From positions 1,479 through 8,586 of the forward strand of contig PFGS01000299.1 of assembly GCA_002783525.1 (NCBI GenBank): a DNA stretch of 7,108 nucleotides. The letters are read 5' to 3'. The stretch is from Ignavibacteriales bacterium CG12_big_fil_rev_8_21_14_0_65_30_8. Lineage in GTDB: Bacteria > Bacteroidota > Ignavibacteria > Ignavibacteriales > Ignavibacteriaceae. Below the pieces are notes generated by a model. It saw only the letters and a program-made list of their open reading frames with translations. It was not told the origin of the DNA and ran no database searches. A program made the translations under genes and the position numbers. Below are positions 1 to 6,892 of the stretch, in pieces. Within the stretch, counting starts at the first letter, position 1, and each line of letters opens with the position of its first letter.

Positions 1-576
1 TCAATAGCATATGTATATGATAATTCTCTATGGGGGCCTTCAGGTCCTTTAGATGGGATGCGGACAAGGTTACAATTAGCATATACCTCCGATGTTAAAT
101 TCAGCAATGTAAATTATTATACAATTATTGCTGATTTTAGAAATTATTTTCGCTTAGGTTTAAGGTCTGCATTTGCTATGAGAGCTGCATTCTTTTATAA
201 CGATGGACAGGAAGCGCGTAGATTTTTTATGGGTGGTAGTTGGGATCTGAGAGGTTGGCCAAGATTTTCAATTCGTGGTGAAAAAATGTGGTTATCATCT
301 TTTGAACTAAGATTTCCTTTATTGGATCAAATAAATCTAAAATTTCCTTTTATGAATCTTGGATTTTTTGGCATTAGAGGTGCAGCATTTTTTGACGCCG
401 GAAGTGCTTGGGATACAAATTATAAAAGTACACTAGGCAGTGTAGGTGTTGGCATTAGATTTAATTTATTTGGTGCTTTAGTATTAAGATATGATATTGG
501 AAAAAAAATAGAGAATAATTTTTCAAAATTTCAAGACGGTTTATTTTATCAATTCTTTTTTGGATGGGACTTTTGA
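1..576 (+). CDS. Omp85/BamA-type outer-membrane beta-barrel protein, C-terminal part (5' end outside window)
   Basis: The frame is open from base 1, so the gene begins upstream and only its last 191 residues are visible; the ATG at 58 is internal. The visible part alternates short amphipathic strands rich in Phe, Tyr and Gly with polar turns, as in an outer-membrane barrel. Residues 83-86 read LRGW after a Gly-Gly-Ser-Trp turn, matching the conserved (V/L)RG(Y/F/W) motif of the loop that folds back into Omp85 barrels. A strand with FELRFPLL and a FFDAGSAW segment follow, both typical of the bacterial surface antigen (D15) domain. The protein ends in GWDF, and a terminal Phe is the usual signal for insertion by the BAM machinery. 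The missing N-terminus would decide between BamA or TamA (POTRA domains) and the propeller-plus-barrel proteins common in this phylum; I cannot tell which. Its 3' end overlaps the next gene by 13 bases. The family call is firm, the specific function is not. Confidence 0.8.
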   Translation, partial: SIAYVYDNSLWGPSGPLDGMRTRLQLAYTSDVKFSNVNYYTIIADFRNYFRLGLRSAFAMRAAFFYNDGQEARRFFMGGSWDLRGWPRFSIRGEKMWLSSFELRFPLLDQINLKFPFMNLGFFGIRGAAFFDAGSAWDTNYKSTLGSVGVGIRFNLFGALVLRYDIGKKIENNFSKFQDGLFYQFFFGWDF

Positions 577-1706
577 GGAAATATTTTTACATATTTATTA
601 TTGGACTGACTTTCACAGGTTGTACTTCTAATATCTTTTTGGTCAAATCAAGAATTGATGAAAATGCTTATTTAATGTTTGGAAAAACACCTCAAAAAAC
701 TTTTTATGTTCCGATTGATATTGCAGACAGCCTGAAACTAAAATGGGAGAGTGATACAAGGGGAGCATTTACTAATTCTTCTGTAACAGTTTCTGACTCC
801 ATAGTATTTGTTAATGATCTGTATGGCAGAGTTTATGCTTTTAATTTTAACAATGGTAAAAAATATGGTGAAATTAAAAATAAAGGTGCAGTATTTACAA
901 CACCAATTGTTAGCGGCTTTTGGGTAGTGTTTGTTGTCTCACAAGAAGAAGATAATTTATCAACTTTTATAATGTATGATTATACGAAAGGTAAACCATT
1001 TAGAGAAGTTGAAGTTGAAGGTCGTGTTGAAACTCAAATTCTAAGAACTCCGGATGGATTTGTTGTAACTACTTTAGACGGTGTTGTTATAAAATATGAT
1101 AATTTTGGAATTTTTCTATGGAAGGTAAAAACAAATTCTGCAATTAGAAGTAACCCCACTTATTTTGATGGTAAGATTTATTTTGGAAATGATGCCGGCG
1201 AAATAATATCGATGAATAATTCTGATGGAAAAATAATTAATACTAAAAAAATTGGAGGTAAATTTAGAAGTGGAAGCTCAATTGAGAAAAATAAATTATA
1301 TATAGCAAATATGAACAGTAATCTATACTGTTTATCAATCAATTCTTCTGAAGTTATTTGGGAGTATAAATCAAGTTCAAGAATATTGATGACACCCGTA
1401 ATAGATAATGCTAATATTTATTTTGGAAATTTAGGCGGTTATTTTTATTCAATCGATAAAAATAGCGGTAAAAGAAATTGGGAAATAAAAACTGACGGAC
1501 TATTTAATGTTACCCCTTTAGTTACTAATAATTATTTAATAGTACCGGATATAAATAAAAAAATACTTCTGATAAATAAAAAAGATGGTAGGACCATAAA
1601 TAAAATAGAATTGAAAGGTAGGCCAAGATTATCTCCAATAATTTATAAAGACATATTATTTATTGGTTATGACAGAGGGAATTTACAAGCGTATGAAGTT
1701 AATTAA
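564..1706 (+). CDS. PQQ-like beta-propeller lipoprotein, BamB-like
   Basis: This 380-residue protein starts with a basic-hydrophobic signal sequence and a lipobox-like FTGC, giving a probable lipidated Cys at residue 20. The Phe at -3 is not the classic Leu, but position and context fit. The rest is a series of repeats of the form 'hydrophobic strand, Gly or Asp turn, Tyr/Ile-strand, Asn-Gly/Asp-Gly, Trp/Ile-Glu'. I count eight, starting near residues 80, 121, 166, 204, 243, 284, 325 and 364; examples are IYFGNDAGEIISM and IYFGNLGGYFYSID. Eight blades and about 380 residues match BamB, the lipoprotein that helps BamA assemble outer-membrane proteins. The start at 564 lies inside the end of the barrel gene without a Shine-Dalgarno sequence, which suggests translation by coupling; later starts would remove the signal peptide. 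A BamB-like role is inferred from fold and neighbour. Other PQQ-propeller lipoproteins share the fold, and none of the Trp-docking motifs of PQQ dehydrogenases or a dehydrogenase domain are seen. Confidence 0.75.
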   Translation: MGLLRKYFYIFIIGLTFTGCTSNIFLVKSRIDENAYLMFGKTPQKTFYVPIDIADSLKLKWESDTRGAFTNSSVTVSDSIVFVNDLYGRVYAFNFNNGKKYGEIKNKGAVFTTPIVSGFWVVFVVSQEEDNLSTFIMYDYTKGKPFREVEVEGRVETQILRTPDGFVVTTLDGVVIKYDNFGIFLWKVKTNSAIRSNPTYFDGKIYFGNDAGEIISMNNSDGKIINTKKIGGKFRSGSSIEKNKLYIANMNSNLYCLSINSSEVIWEYKSSSRILMTPVIDNANIYFGNLGGYFYSIDKNSGKRNWEIKTDGLFNVTPLVTNNYLIVPDINKKILLINKKDGRTINKIELKGRPRLSPIIYKDILFIGYDRGNLQAYEVN

Positions 1707-2196
1707 CATAAAACTGGTTATTATATTTTCGTTTTTCATTTCTTACTTTGGTTATTCTCAATATTCAAAGTTAAATGAAAAAGTTGGTACTAAGTTTTCC
1801 GTTGTGGAAATTTCATCTAATAAAGATTTGTCTATACCAACTAATAATATTAAGGAACCATTAAGCAGTAATATTCTAAAATATTATAGTAAAACTTTAA
1901 TACTTTCAGAAAATATTAATAGAGGAAGTATTAACTTTAATTTTTCTAATGAGGTTGAAGATGAGAATTTTTATGAAAAAACAATATTCAAAATTTTACT
2001 GGGCAGCTTTGTCACTTTGGGTGCTGCAGCTGCTTATTTTAAAATAAAAGCAGATAAAAGATTTAAAGAATATAAAACTACAAATAACCAATCTTTACTC
2101 GATGATACAAACCGATATGATACTTTTGGAGGTATTGCATTTGTCTTGATGGAGGTTAATCTTGGTGTGCTTATCTATTATTTCCTTCGTGATTAA
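1693..2196 (+). CDS. Hypothetical secreted/membrane protein with C-terminal two-helix hairpin
   Basis: I do not recognise a named family. I chose the ATG at 1693 (167 residues) because it begins with MKLINIK and a hydrophobic stretch ending in YFGYSQ, a typical Bacteroidota-type signal peptide cleaved after residue 23. A GAGGGA stretch lies 12 bases upstream. Earlier in-frame starts (TTG 1663, ATG 1669) would only put charged residues in front of the signal. Residues 24-95 are polar, rich in Asn and Ser, with no clear domain. Residues 98-117 form a probable membrane helix with a Gly-Ala-Ala-Ala-Ala patch, followed by a charged segment with Tyr and Lys (KADKRFKEY, 119-127). A Leu-Asp-Asp turn and Arg-Tyr-Asp-Thr lead to a second helix at about 145-165. 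The hairpin resembles C-terminal membrane hairpins I associate with envelope proteins of Chlorobi and Ignavibacteria, but that is recall and not a database match. The gene overlaps the propeller lipoprotein by 14 bases and probably shares its mRNA. A role with the barrel/lipoprotein pair is inference only. Confidence 0.65.
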   Translation: MKLINIKLVIIFSFFISYFGYSQYSKLNEKVGTKFSVVEISSNKDLSIPTNNIKEPLSSNILKYYSKTLILSENINRGSINFNFSNEVEDENFYEKTIFKILLGSFVTLGAAAAYFKIKADKRFKEYKTTNNQSLLDDTNRYDTFGGIAFVLMEVNLGVLIYYFLRD

Positions 2197-2226
2197 TTAT
2201 CTCTCTATAATTTCTTATTTTCTATA

Positions 2227-2259
2227 AAGAAATATCTTTTATTTATAATCTATATTTAA
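2227..2259 (+). promoter_or_regulatory. Possible promoter -7 box and leader for prmC, weak
   Basis: The 63-base gap before prmC is almost pure A+T and is one of only two places in the window where transcription could start. TATCTTTT at 2233-2240 matches seven of eight positions of the Bacteroidota -7 consensus TAnnTTTG, and TTTC at 2211-2214 is a poor match to the -33 TTTG, with an 18-base spacer. The same heptamer TATCTTT also occurs inside coding sequence here, so chance is likely enough to keep this weak. There is no Shine-Dalgarno sequence before the prmC ATG; the leader ends in an A/T-rich run. Confidence 0.2.
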
Positions 2260-3114
2260 ATGCTAACAGTTCTTGAAGCTTTAAAAAAATCAACTGAATA
2301 TCTTGAAAAAAAAGGTATTGAATCTCCACGAGTTAATGCTGAAATAATGTTAGCTCATATTTTAAAATGCAAAAAGTTGCAATTGTATTTATCATTTGAC
2401 AAACCTTTAAGTGATAATGAACAAAATATTTATAGAGAATTCTTATTAAGAAGAACTGCCAGAGAACCGGTACAGTATATTACCCAAAGTGTTGAATTTT
2501 ATGGACTTGAATTTGAGATCAATAATTCGGTATTGATTCCAAGACAAGAAACTGAAATATTAGTTGAAACTATATTGAATGAAATTAAAGATGATGGACA
2601 AGTATATATTCTAGATATTGGAACAGGAAGCGGAAATATTGCAACTGCAATTGCAAAAAATTTTTTACCGGCAAAAATTACAGCTGTTGATTCAAGCAGA
2701 TCTGCATTAGAATTAGCAACAAAAAATGCTCAAAGTATTGGTGTGGAAGAACAAATAAATTTTATTGAATATGATATTCTAAAATCAAGTAACAATTTGA
2801 GCCATAAATTTGATCTTATTGTTTCTAACCCACCTTATATTTCAAAAGAAGATTATTCTAATTTAGAGCCTGAATTAAATAAATATGAACCTTCAAATGC
2901 TCTAACAGATTTTGCAGACGGATATAATTTTTATAATGTTATTTGTAAAAGAAGCAGACAATTACTAAAAGATAATGGCAAATTGTTTTTTGAAATTGGG
3001 CAAGGACAAAGTGAAAAGGTGAAAGATATAATGACTGAAAATAATTTTGGAAATATAAAGTTCGAAAATGATTACCAAAATATTAAAAGAGTGATCTGGG
3101 GGAATTTATTATGA
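2260..3114 (+). CDS. prmC: Peptide chain release factor N5-glutamine methyltransferase (PrmC/HemK)
   Basis: PrmC uses S-adenosylmethionine to methylate the Gln of the GGQ motif in release factors RF1 and RF2, which raises termination efficiency; it acts in the cytosol. The 284-residue length is normal for the family. Residues 1-75 are the helical N-terminal domain that docks the release factor (ALKKSTEYLEKKGIESPR and onward). Residues 79-99 carry the family signature EFYG followed by VLIPRQETE. The SAM-binding motif I is LDIGTGSG at 118-125, an acidic residue (D144) after the second strand would bind the ribose, and the catalytic NPPY is at 190-193. One small oddity is Gln 76, where the family usually has Gly (YITG before the EFYG). 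The usual neighbour prfA is not adjacent. The stop overlaps the dtd start as ATGA, so the two are probably translationally coupled. Function is very secure from the motifs. Confidence 0.96.
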   Translation: MLTVLEALKKSTEYLEKKGIESPRVNAEIMLAHILKCKKLQLYLSFDKPLSDNEQNIYREFLLRRTAREPVQYITQSVEFYGLEFEINNSVLIPRQETEILVETILNEIKDDGQVYILDIGTGSGNIATAIAKNFLPAKITAVDSSRSALELATKNAQSIGVEEQINFIEYDILKSSNNLSHKFDLIVSNPPYISKEDYSNLEPELNKYEPSNALTDFADGYNFYNVICKRSRQLLKDNGKLFFEIGQGQSEKVKDIMTENNFGNIKFENDYQNIKRVIWGNLL

Positions 3115-3563
3115 AAGTAGTTGTGCAAAGAGTAAAAGAAGGGGGAGTTTATATTGAACACAAAAAATATAAAGTTAAAATTGGGAAAGGATATGTAATT
3201 TTATTAGGCATAAAAACCGGTGATACTGAAAATGATGCAATTTATCTGGCTGACAAATGCTCTGCTCTTAGAATATTTGAAGATGCAAATGGAAAAATGA
3301 ATCTTTCAATTAATGAAATTATGGGTGATGCATTAGTAATATCTCAATTTACATTATATGGAAATGCTTCAAAAGGAAACAGACCAAGTTTTATTGAAGC
3401 AGCAAGACCTAATGAAGCAGAAAATTTATATAAAATATTTGTTCAAAGATTAAAAGAAAAAATTGGTAAAGAAAAAGTGTTTACAGGTATATTTGCTGAA
3501 ATGATGGAGATAAAGATTATCAATGACGGACCAGTTACGATAATAATAAATTCAAAAGAGTAA
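3111..3563 (+). CDS. dtd: D-aminoacyl-tRNA deacylase (DTD)
   Basis: DTD hydrolyses D-amino acids (and Gly wrongly attached to tRNA-Ala) from tRNA, keeping D-residues out of proteins. It works as a cytosolic homodimer. The 150-residue length is typical. The opening MKVVVQRVK, the FEDANGKMNLS stretch (56-66), SQFTLYG (78-84), the GNRPSF segment (89-94) and NDGPVT (138-143) are the family hallmarks. SQFT and the NDGPVT Gly-cisPro motif from the partner subunit form the chiral-proofreading site, and both are intact. Near the N-terminus, Gly-Gly (11-12) replaces the common Ala-Ser of QRVxxASV, a mild variation away from the catalytic motifs. The ATG overlaps the prmC stop by four bases, and a GGGGG run ends nine bases upstream of it, a possible ribosome-binding sequence that is rare in this window. 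The next gene starts three bases after its stop, so it sits inside a coupled run. Confidence 0.96.
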   Translation: MKVVVQRVKEGGVYIEHKKYKVKIGKGYVILLGIKTGDTENDAIYLADKCSALRIFEDANGKMNLSINEIMGDALVISQFTLYGNASKGNRPSFIEAARPNEAENLYKIFVQRLKEKIGKEKVFTGIFAEMMEIKIINDGPVTIIINSKE

Positions 3564-3566
3564 ATA

Positions 3567-4472
3567 GTGAATAAAATATTGATGATATTTATTGACGGTA
3601 TTGGTATTGGAAAAAAAGACCATGCTAATAATCCATTTTTCAAATTTCAATTCAAAACATTTTTAAGACACTTTAATAACATCCCTTCATTAAATAATCC
3701 CATTCTTAAAAATAAAAATGCAATTATTTTTCCGACTGATCCTTTAATGGGGATAAAGGGATTACCCCTTAGTGGAACAGGACAAACTTCAATATTTTGT
3801 GGCATAAATGCTGCGGAAATGATAGGAAAACATTTTGGGCCTTATCCATATTCAACCTTGCATCCTATTTTAAAAGAAAAAAATATATTCAAATATTATT
3901 TGGATAAAGGTGAAAATGTATCTTTTGCAAATGCATATCCTAAAATATTTTATGATTATATCAATTCAGGCAAAAAAAGATTAAGCGCTACATCTTTGTC
4001 TTGTTTATTAAGTGGAATGAAATTAAAGAATGTTGCTGATGTAAGAAAAGGAAAAGCGTTAACAGCTGAAATTGATAATAGCAGATGGAACGAAAAACTT
4101 GGATATAATTTACCTGTTATTAAGCCAGCGACTGCTGCAAGAAGATTATTAAGAATGTGTAATGAAAATAAATTTACTTTATATGAATTTTTCTTAACCG
4201 ATCATATAGGCCACGGTAGAATTAAAGATGAATTTAATAAAGTAATGTTTTTATTAGATAATTTTTTGATGACAATTTTAAAAGAATTTGATTACGATAA
4301 GAATACATTATTTATTTGTTCTGACCACGGTAATTTGGAAGACACATCAATTAAGACACATACAATGAATCCTGCATTTACATTATCCGGAGGGAAAAAT
4401 GCATTTGCAATTGCAGATAATATTAAACATCTTTATGATATTAAAGGAGCAATTACAAAATATTGTAAATGA
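3567..4472 (+). CDS. Alkaline-phosphatase-superfamily metalloenzyme, iPGM/phosphopentomutase-like, substrate unknown
   Basis: The protein has 301 residues and probably starts at GTG 3567, three bases after dtd; MNKILMIFIDG is the natural first strand and no better start exists. Residues matching the two-metal site of cofactor-independent phosphoglycerate mutase are all present: D10 (FIDGIG), T74 (SGTGQTS, in place of the nucleophilic Ser of GNSEVGH), D212 and H216 (TDHIGH), D253-H254 (SDHGN), and H265 (HTMNP, like AHTTNP of that mutase). The chain is far shorter than a roughly 510-residue mutase. About 135 residues separate the nucleophile from the second metal motif, so the inserted phosphotransferase domain is replaced by a smaller cap. 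The likely reaction is hydrolysis or transfer of a phosphate or similar ester using two divalent metals, in the cytosol because there is no signal peptide. The substrate cannot be read from the sequence. Its stop overlaps the comEC start as ATGA. Confidence 0.85.
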   Translation: MNKILMIFIDGIGIGKKDHANNPFFKFQFKTFLRHFNNIPSLNNPILKNKNAIIFPTDPLMGIKGLPLSGTGQTSIFCGINAAEMIGKHFGPYPYSTLHPILKEKNIFKYYLDKGENVSFANAYPKIFYDYINSGKKRLSATSLSCLLSGMKLKNVADVRKGKALTAEIDNSRWNEKLGYNLPVIKPATAARRLLRMCNENKFTLYEFFLTDHIGHGRIKDEFNKVMFLLDNFLMTILKEFDYDKNTLFICSDHGNLEDTSIKTHTMNPAFTLSGGKNAFAIADNIKHLYDIKGAITKYCK

Positions 4473-6856
4473 AGGATTACCCTGTAATAAAATTTACATT
4501 ACTTTTCATTTTTGGAATTATTGTTCAACATCAATGTAATATTGATGCAACAATAATTTATTATTTTATAATCTCGTTACTTCTTTTAGCTATTTTGTTT
4601 CTGTTCAAGAGATCTAATAGTATATTTAACCAACTTATTATTGCCTCAAGTATCATATTATTAGGTATGTGTATAGCTGTAATCAATTCTGATGAAACGC
4701 CGGAACTTCCCCGAAAAATATTCGACAACAAAACATCTGAGATATATGGAAAGATTAAAGAAATAAATCTAATTCAAACTGATCAAATAAAGTTTGAAGT
4801 ACTTACTGATTCTATTATTGGAGAAAATGCTAGCATATATTATCCTTATGTTCTACTGTGTAGATTAAAAGTTCAAAATGGAAGTTTGAATAAATTTTAC
4901 AGAACCATTAATCCGGGGTATAAATTAAAAATAAAAAGTAAAATTTATGAAACTAGGGATAGAAGAAACCCGGGTGAGTTTGATTACAAAAAATATCTTT
5001 TATCTGTTGGCATCTCAGGCAATATAAACCTAAGTAAAATAAATCAGATTGAAATAACAGAAAAAGATAAAGATTTTCTTCAAACTTTAATTTTTAGTAT
5101 TAGAAAGAACATTGCAGAACAAATTGATCAATTATATTCATATAAAACTTCATCATTATTAAAAGGACTTTTATTAGCAGACAGAAGTAATATATCTTAC
5201 ACGACAAAGGAAGAATTTATTAATGCAGGAGTTATTCATGTACTTGCTGTTTCAGGATTACACGTTGGTTTTATAGCTTTAATAGTAATTATAATCCTTG
5301 GTAGAATAAATCTTTTTGTAAGATCTATTTTAACAATTTTTGCGTTATTACTTTTTCTTTTAATAACTGGTTCACCGCCTTCTGTTTTGCGAGCTGTTAT
5401 AATGGGATCTGTAATAATTATTTCTTTCGTTCTTGGAAGATCTACAAATATTTTTAATTCACTATCCATTGCGGCACTAATTATTCTGGCATTTAGTCCT
5501 AAACAATTATTTGCTCCGGGATTTCAATTATCATTTTCTGCTGTTTGGGGAATAGCTGTCTTCTTCCCTTTATGCAAAGAATATCTAACAAAAATTAATA
5601 TTGAAAATAAAATACTTAAGAATATTTTACTTTTTCTAAGTGTTTCACTTGGTGCACAAATTGGGACTTTACCTTTTACATTAATTTATTTTGGGAAATT
5701 ATCAATAATTGCTCTTCTAATAAATCTTATTGTAATTCCTCTCGTTGGTCTTATTATTGCTACAGGAATAATATCATTAGTGATAAATATAATATTTCCA
5801 TTTATAGCAGTGTTCTATTCAGCTGCAAATGAATTATTTGCAAATTTATTATTTTCGTTAATTTCAAAAGCAGGTAATCTTAGTTTCTCATTTATTAAAA
5901 TATCAAATTTCAATTATTACGATGCGTTGATAGTATTTATTTCTCTATTCTTCTTTTTATTAGTAAGAAAAAAACTAAAAAGATCTTTTGCAAAATTTAT
6001 TGTTGTAATCCTATTAATTATAAATATTTTCTTATTTACCTCTTTCACAAATAAAGAAATATTACCTAAAGATGAATTATCGATTTTGATGGTTGATGTT
6101 GGACAAGGCGATGCTATTATAGTTAAATATCCTGATGGGAAAATATCTTTGATAGATGCCGGAATTAGAACTAATAGTTTTGATACTGGTAAATACATAC
6201 TGGAACCGCTGTTGAATTACCTCAATATTGATAAAATAGATCTTGCATTTTTATCACATATGGATATTGATCACTACGGTGGATTTAATTATTTAATTAA
6301 TAAAGGAATTATTAAAGAAATTTACAAACCATTAATCGATTCAAGTTTGGCAAAAGATATCAGATTTGAAAAATTATTAGATATAAATAATATCACAAAA
6401 AAATATTATGAACAGAAGATAATTAAAGAAGGTAATGTAAGAATATATATTTTGAATAGTAATAATAACAAAGCCTATAATCGTTTATCAACTAATAATA
6501 AAAGCGGAATGATTAAGATTGTCTATGGTGAAAATAGTGTGCTACTAACTGGAGATATAGAAAAAAAAGGAGAATTATTTTATTCAAAATATTATAAGGA
6601 TTTTCTAAGATCTGACATACTTAAAGTTGCTCATCACGGAAGTAAAACTAGTTCCACAGAAGGAATTCTTAATTACATAAAACCTAAAATAGGTTTAATA
6701 AGCGTGGGAAAATATAATTCTTATGGTCATCCTTCAAAAATTATAATTGAGAGATATAAGAACAATAATGTGAAAATATATCGTACAGATTTGCAAAGTG
6801 CAATTTTATTTCAATCAGATGGAAAAATATTTAAGTACGAAGATTGGAGAGAATAA
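4469..6856 (+). CDS. comEC: ComEC/Rec2 DNA-uptake channel protein with C-terminal metallo-beta-lactamase domain
   Basis: ComEC carries single-stranded DNA across the inner membrane during natural transformation. The 795-residue chain has the full three-part layout. Residues 1-75 contain about three membrane helices. The soluble DUF4131 region follows to about 195 and holds the conserved NPGEFDYKKYL (167-177). The polytopic competence domain runs from about 210 to 525, with HVLAVSGLHVG (257-267), GSPPSVLRA (301-309) and GFQLSFS (351-357). The C-terminal metallo-beta-lactamase domain begins near 537 with VDVGQGDA; its metal residues look complete: HMDIDH (597-602), D696 in LLTGD, HHGSKTSS (722-729) and H754 in YGHPS. 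Families lacking these residues exist, so a working nuclease-type domain is plausible here. The gene starts by ATGA overlap with the metalloenzyme. No other competence gene (comEA, comF, pilus genes) is in the window, so competence of the host cannot be judged. The stop is at 6854-6856. Confidence 0.95.
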   Translation: MKDYPVIKFTLLFIFGIIVQHQCNIDATIIYYFIISLLLLAILFLFKRSNSIFNQLIIASSIILLGMCIAVINSDETPELPRKIFDNKTSEIYGKIKEINLIQTDQIKFEVLTDSIIGENASIYYPYVLLCRLKVQNGSLNKFYRTINPGYKLKIKSKIYETRDRRNPGEFDYKKYLLSVGISGNINLSKINQIEITEKDKDFLQTLIFSIRKNIAEQIDQLYSYKTSSLLKGLLLADRSNISYTTKEEFINAGVIHVLAVSGLHVGFIALIVIIILGRINLFVRSILTIFALLLFLLITGSPPSVLRAVIMGSVIIISFVLGRSTNIFNSLSIAALIILAFSPKQLFAPGFQLSFSAVWGIAVFFPLCKEYLTKINIENKILKNILLFLSVSLGAQIGTLPFTLIYFGKLSIIALLINLIVIPLVGLIIATGIISLVINIIFPFIAVFYSAANELFANLLFSLISKAGNLSFSFIKISNFNYYDALIVFISLFFFLLVRKKLKRSFAKFIVVILLIINIFLFTSFTNKEILPKDELSILMVDVGQGDAIIVKYPDGKISLIDAGIRTNSFDTGKYILEPLLNYLNIDKIDLAFLSHMDIDHYGGFNYLINKGIIKEIYKPLIDSSLAKDIRFEKLLDINNITKKYYEQKIIKEGNVRIYILNSNNNKAYNRLSTNNKSGMIKIVYGENSVLLTGDIEKKGELFYSKYYKDFLRSDILKVAHHGSKTSSTEGILNYIKPKIGLISVGKYNSYGHPSKIIIERYKNNNVKIYRTDLQSAILFQSDGKIFKYEDWRE

Positions 6857-6873
6857 ATTTATTATTATCTTTG
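6843..6873 (+). promoter_or_regulatory. Candidate Bacteroidota-type promoter for purE
   Basis: TATCTTTG at 6866-6873 fits the Bacteroidota -7 consensus TAnnTTTG exactly, and ATTG at 6843-6846 matches three of four bases of the -33 TTTG with a 19-base spacer, the accepted distance. It lies at the end of comEC and in the short gap before purE, so transcription would start around 6880 and give a leader of about 27 bases. The match is attractive because of its place. The same octamer also occurs inside comEC (near 6145), so chance matches are common in this AT-rich DNA. Whether the host sigma factor uses this consensus is inferred from the guessed phylum. Confidence 0.33.
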
Positions 6874-6892
6874 AACATTAAATCAAAAAAAT

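Noticed and set aside
58..60. ATG at 58 as the start of the first gene
   Set aside because: The frame is open back to base 1 and the upstream residues (YVYDNSLWGPSGP) fit a barrel strand and turn, so the gene starts outside the window.
1663..1692. Earlier starts (TTG 1663, ATG 1669) for the small envelope protein
   Set aside because: They add a charged stretch before a standard Met-Lys signal peptide and extend the overlap with the lipoprotein gene. The ATG at 1693 gives a normal signal sequence.
2211..2232. Inverted repeat TTTCTT / AAGAAA with a 10-base loop as a terminator
   Set aside because: The stem is six or seven mostly A-T pairs with no GC core, a long loop and no clean T-run after it. 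Such repeats are expected by chance in this AT-rich gap.
3443..3643. Minus-strand open frame of 66 codons
   Set aside because: It lies across the dtd end and the start of the metalloenzyme, both well supported. The translation is Ile/Phe-rich with no motif, as expected from the complement of AT-rich coding DNA.
3567..4472. Calling this gene phosphoglycerate mutase (gpmI/apgM) or deoB
   Set aside because: The metal site agrees, but the length is about 300 residues, the phosphotransferase insert is missing and the nucleophile context is GTGQTS, so a specific enzyme name is not supported.
5236..5469. Minus-strand open frame of 77 codons
   Set aside because: It lies wholly inside the conserved comEC competence domain and has no recognisable domain or ribosome-binding site.
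5917..6198. Minus-strand open frame of 93 codons
   Set aside because: It is antisense to the comEC membrane and metallo-beta-lactamase junction; low-complexity translation with no family signature.
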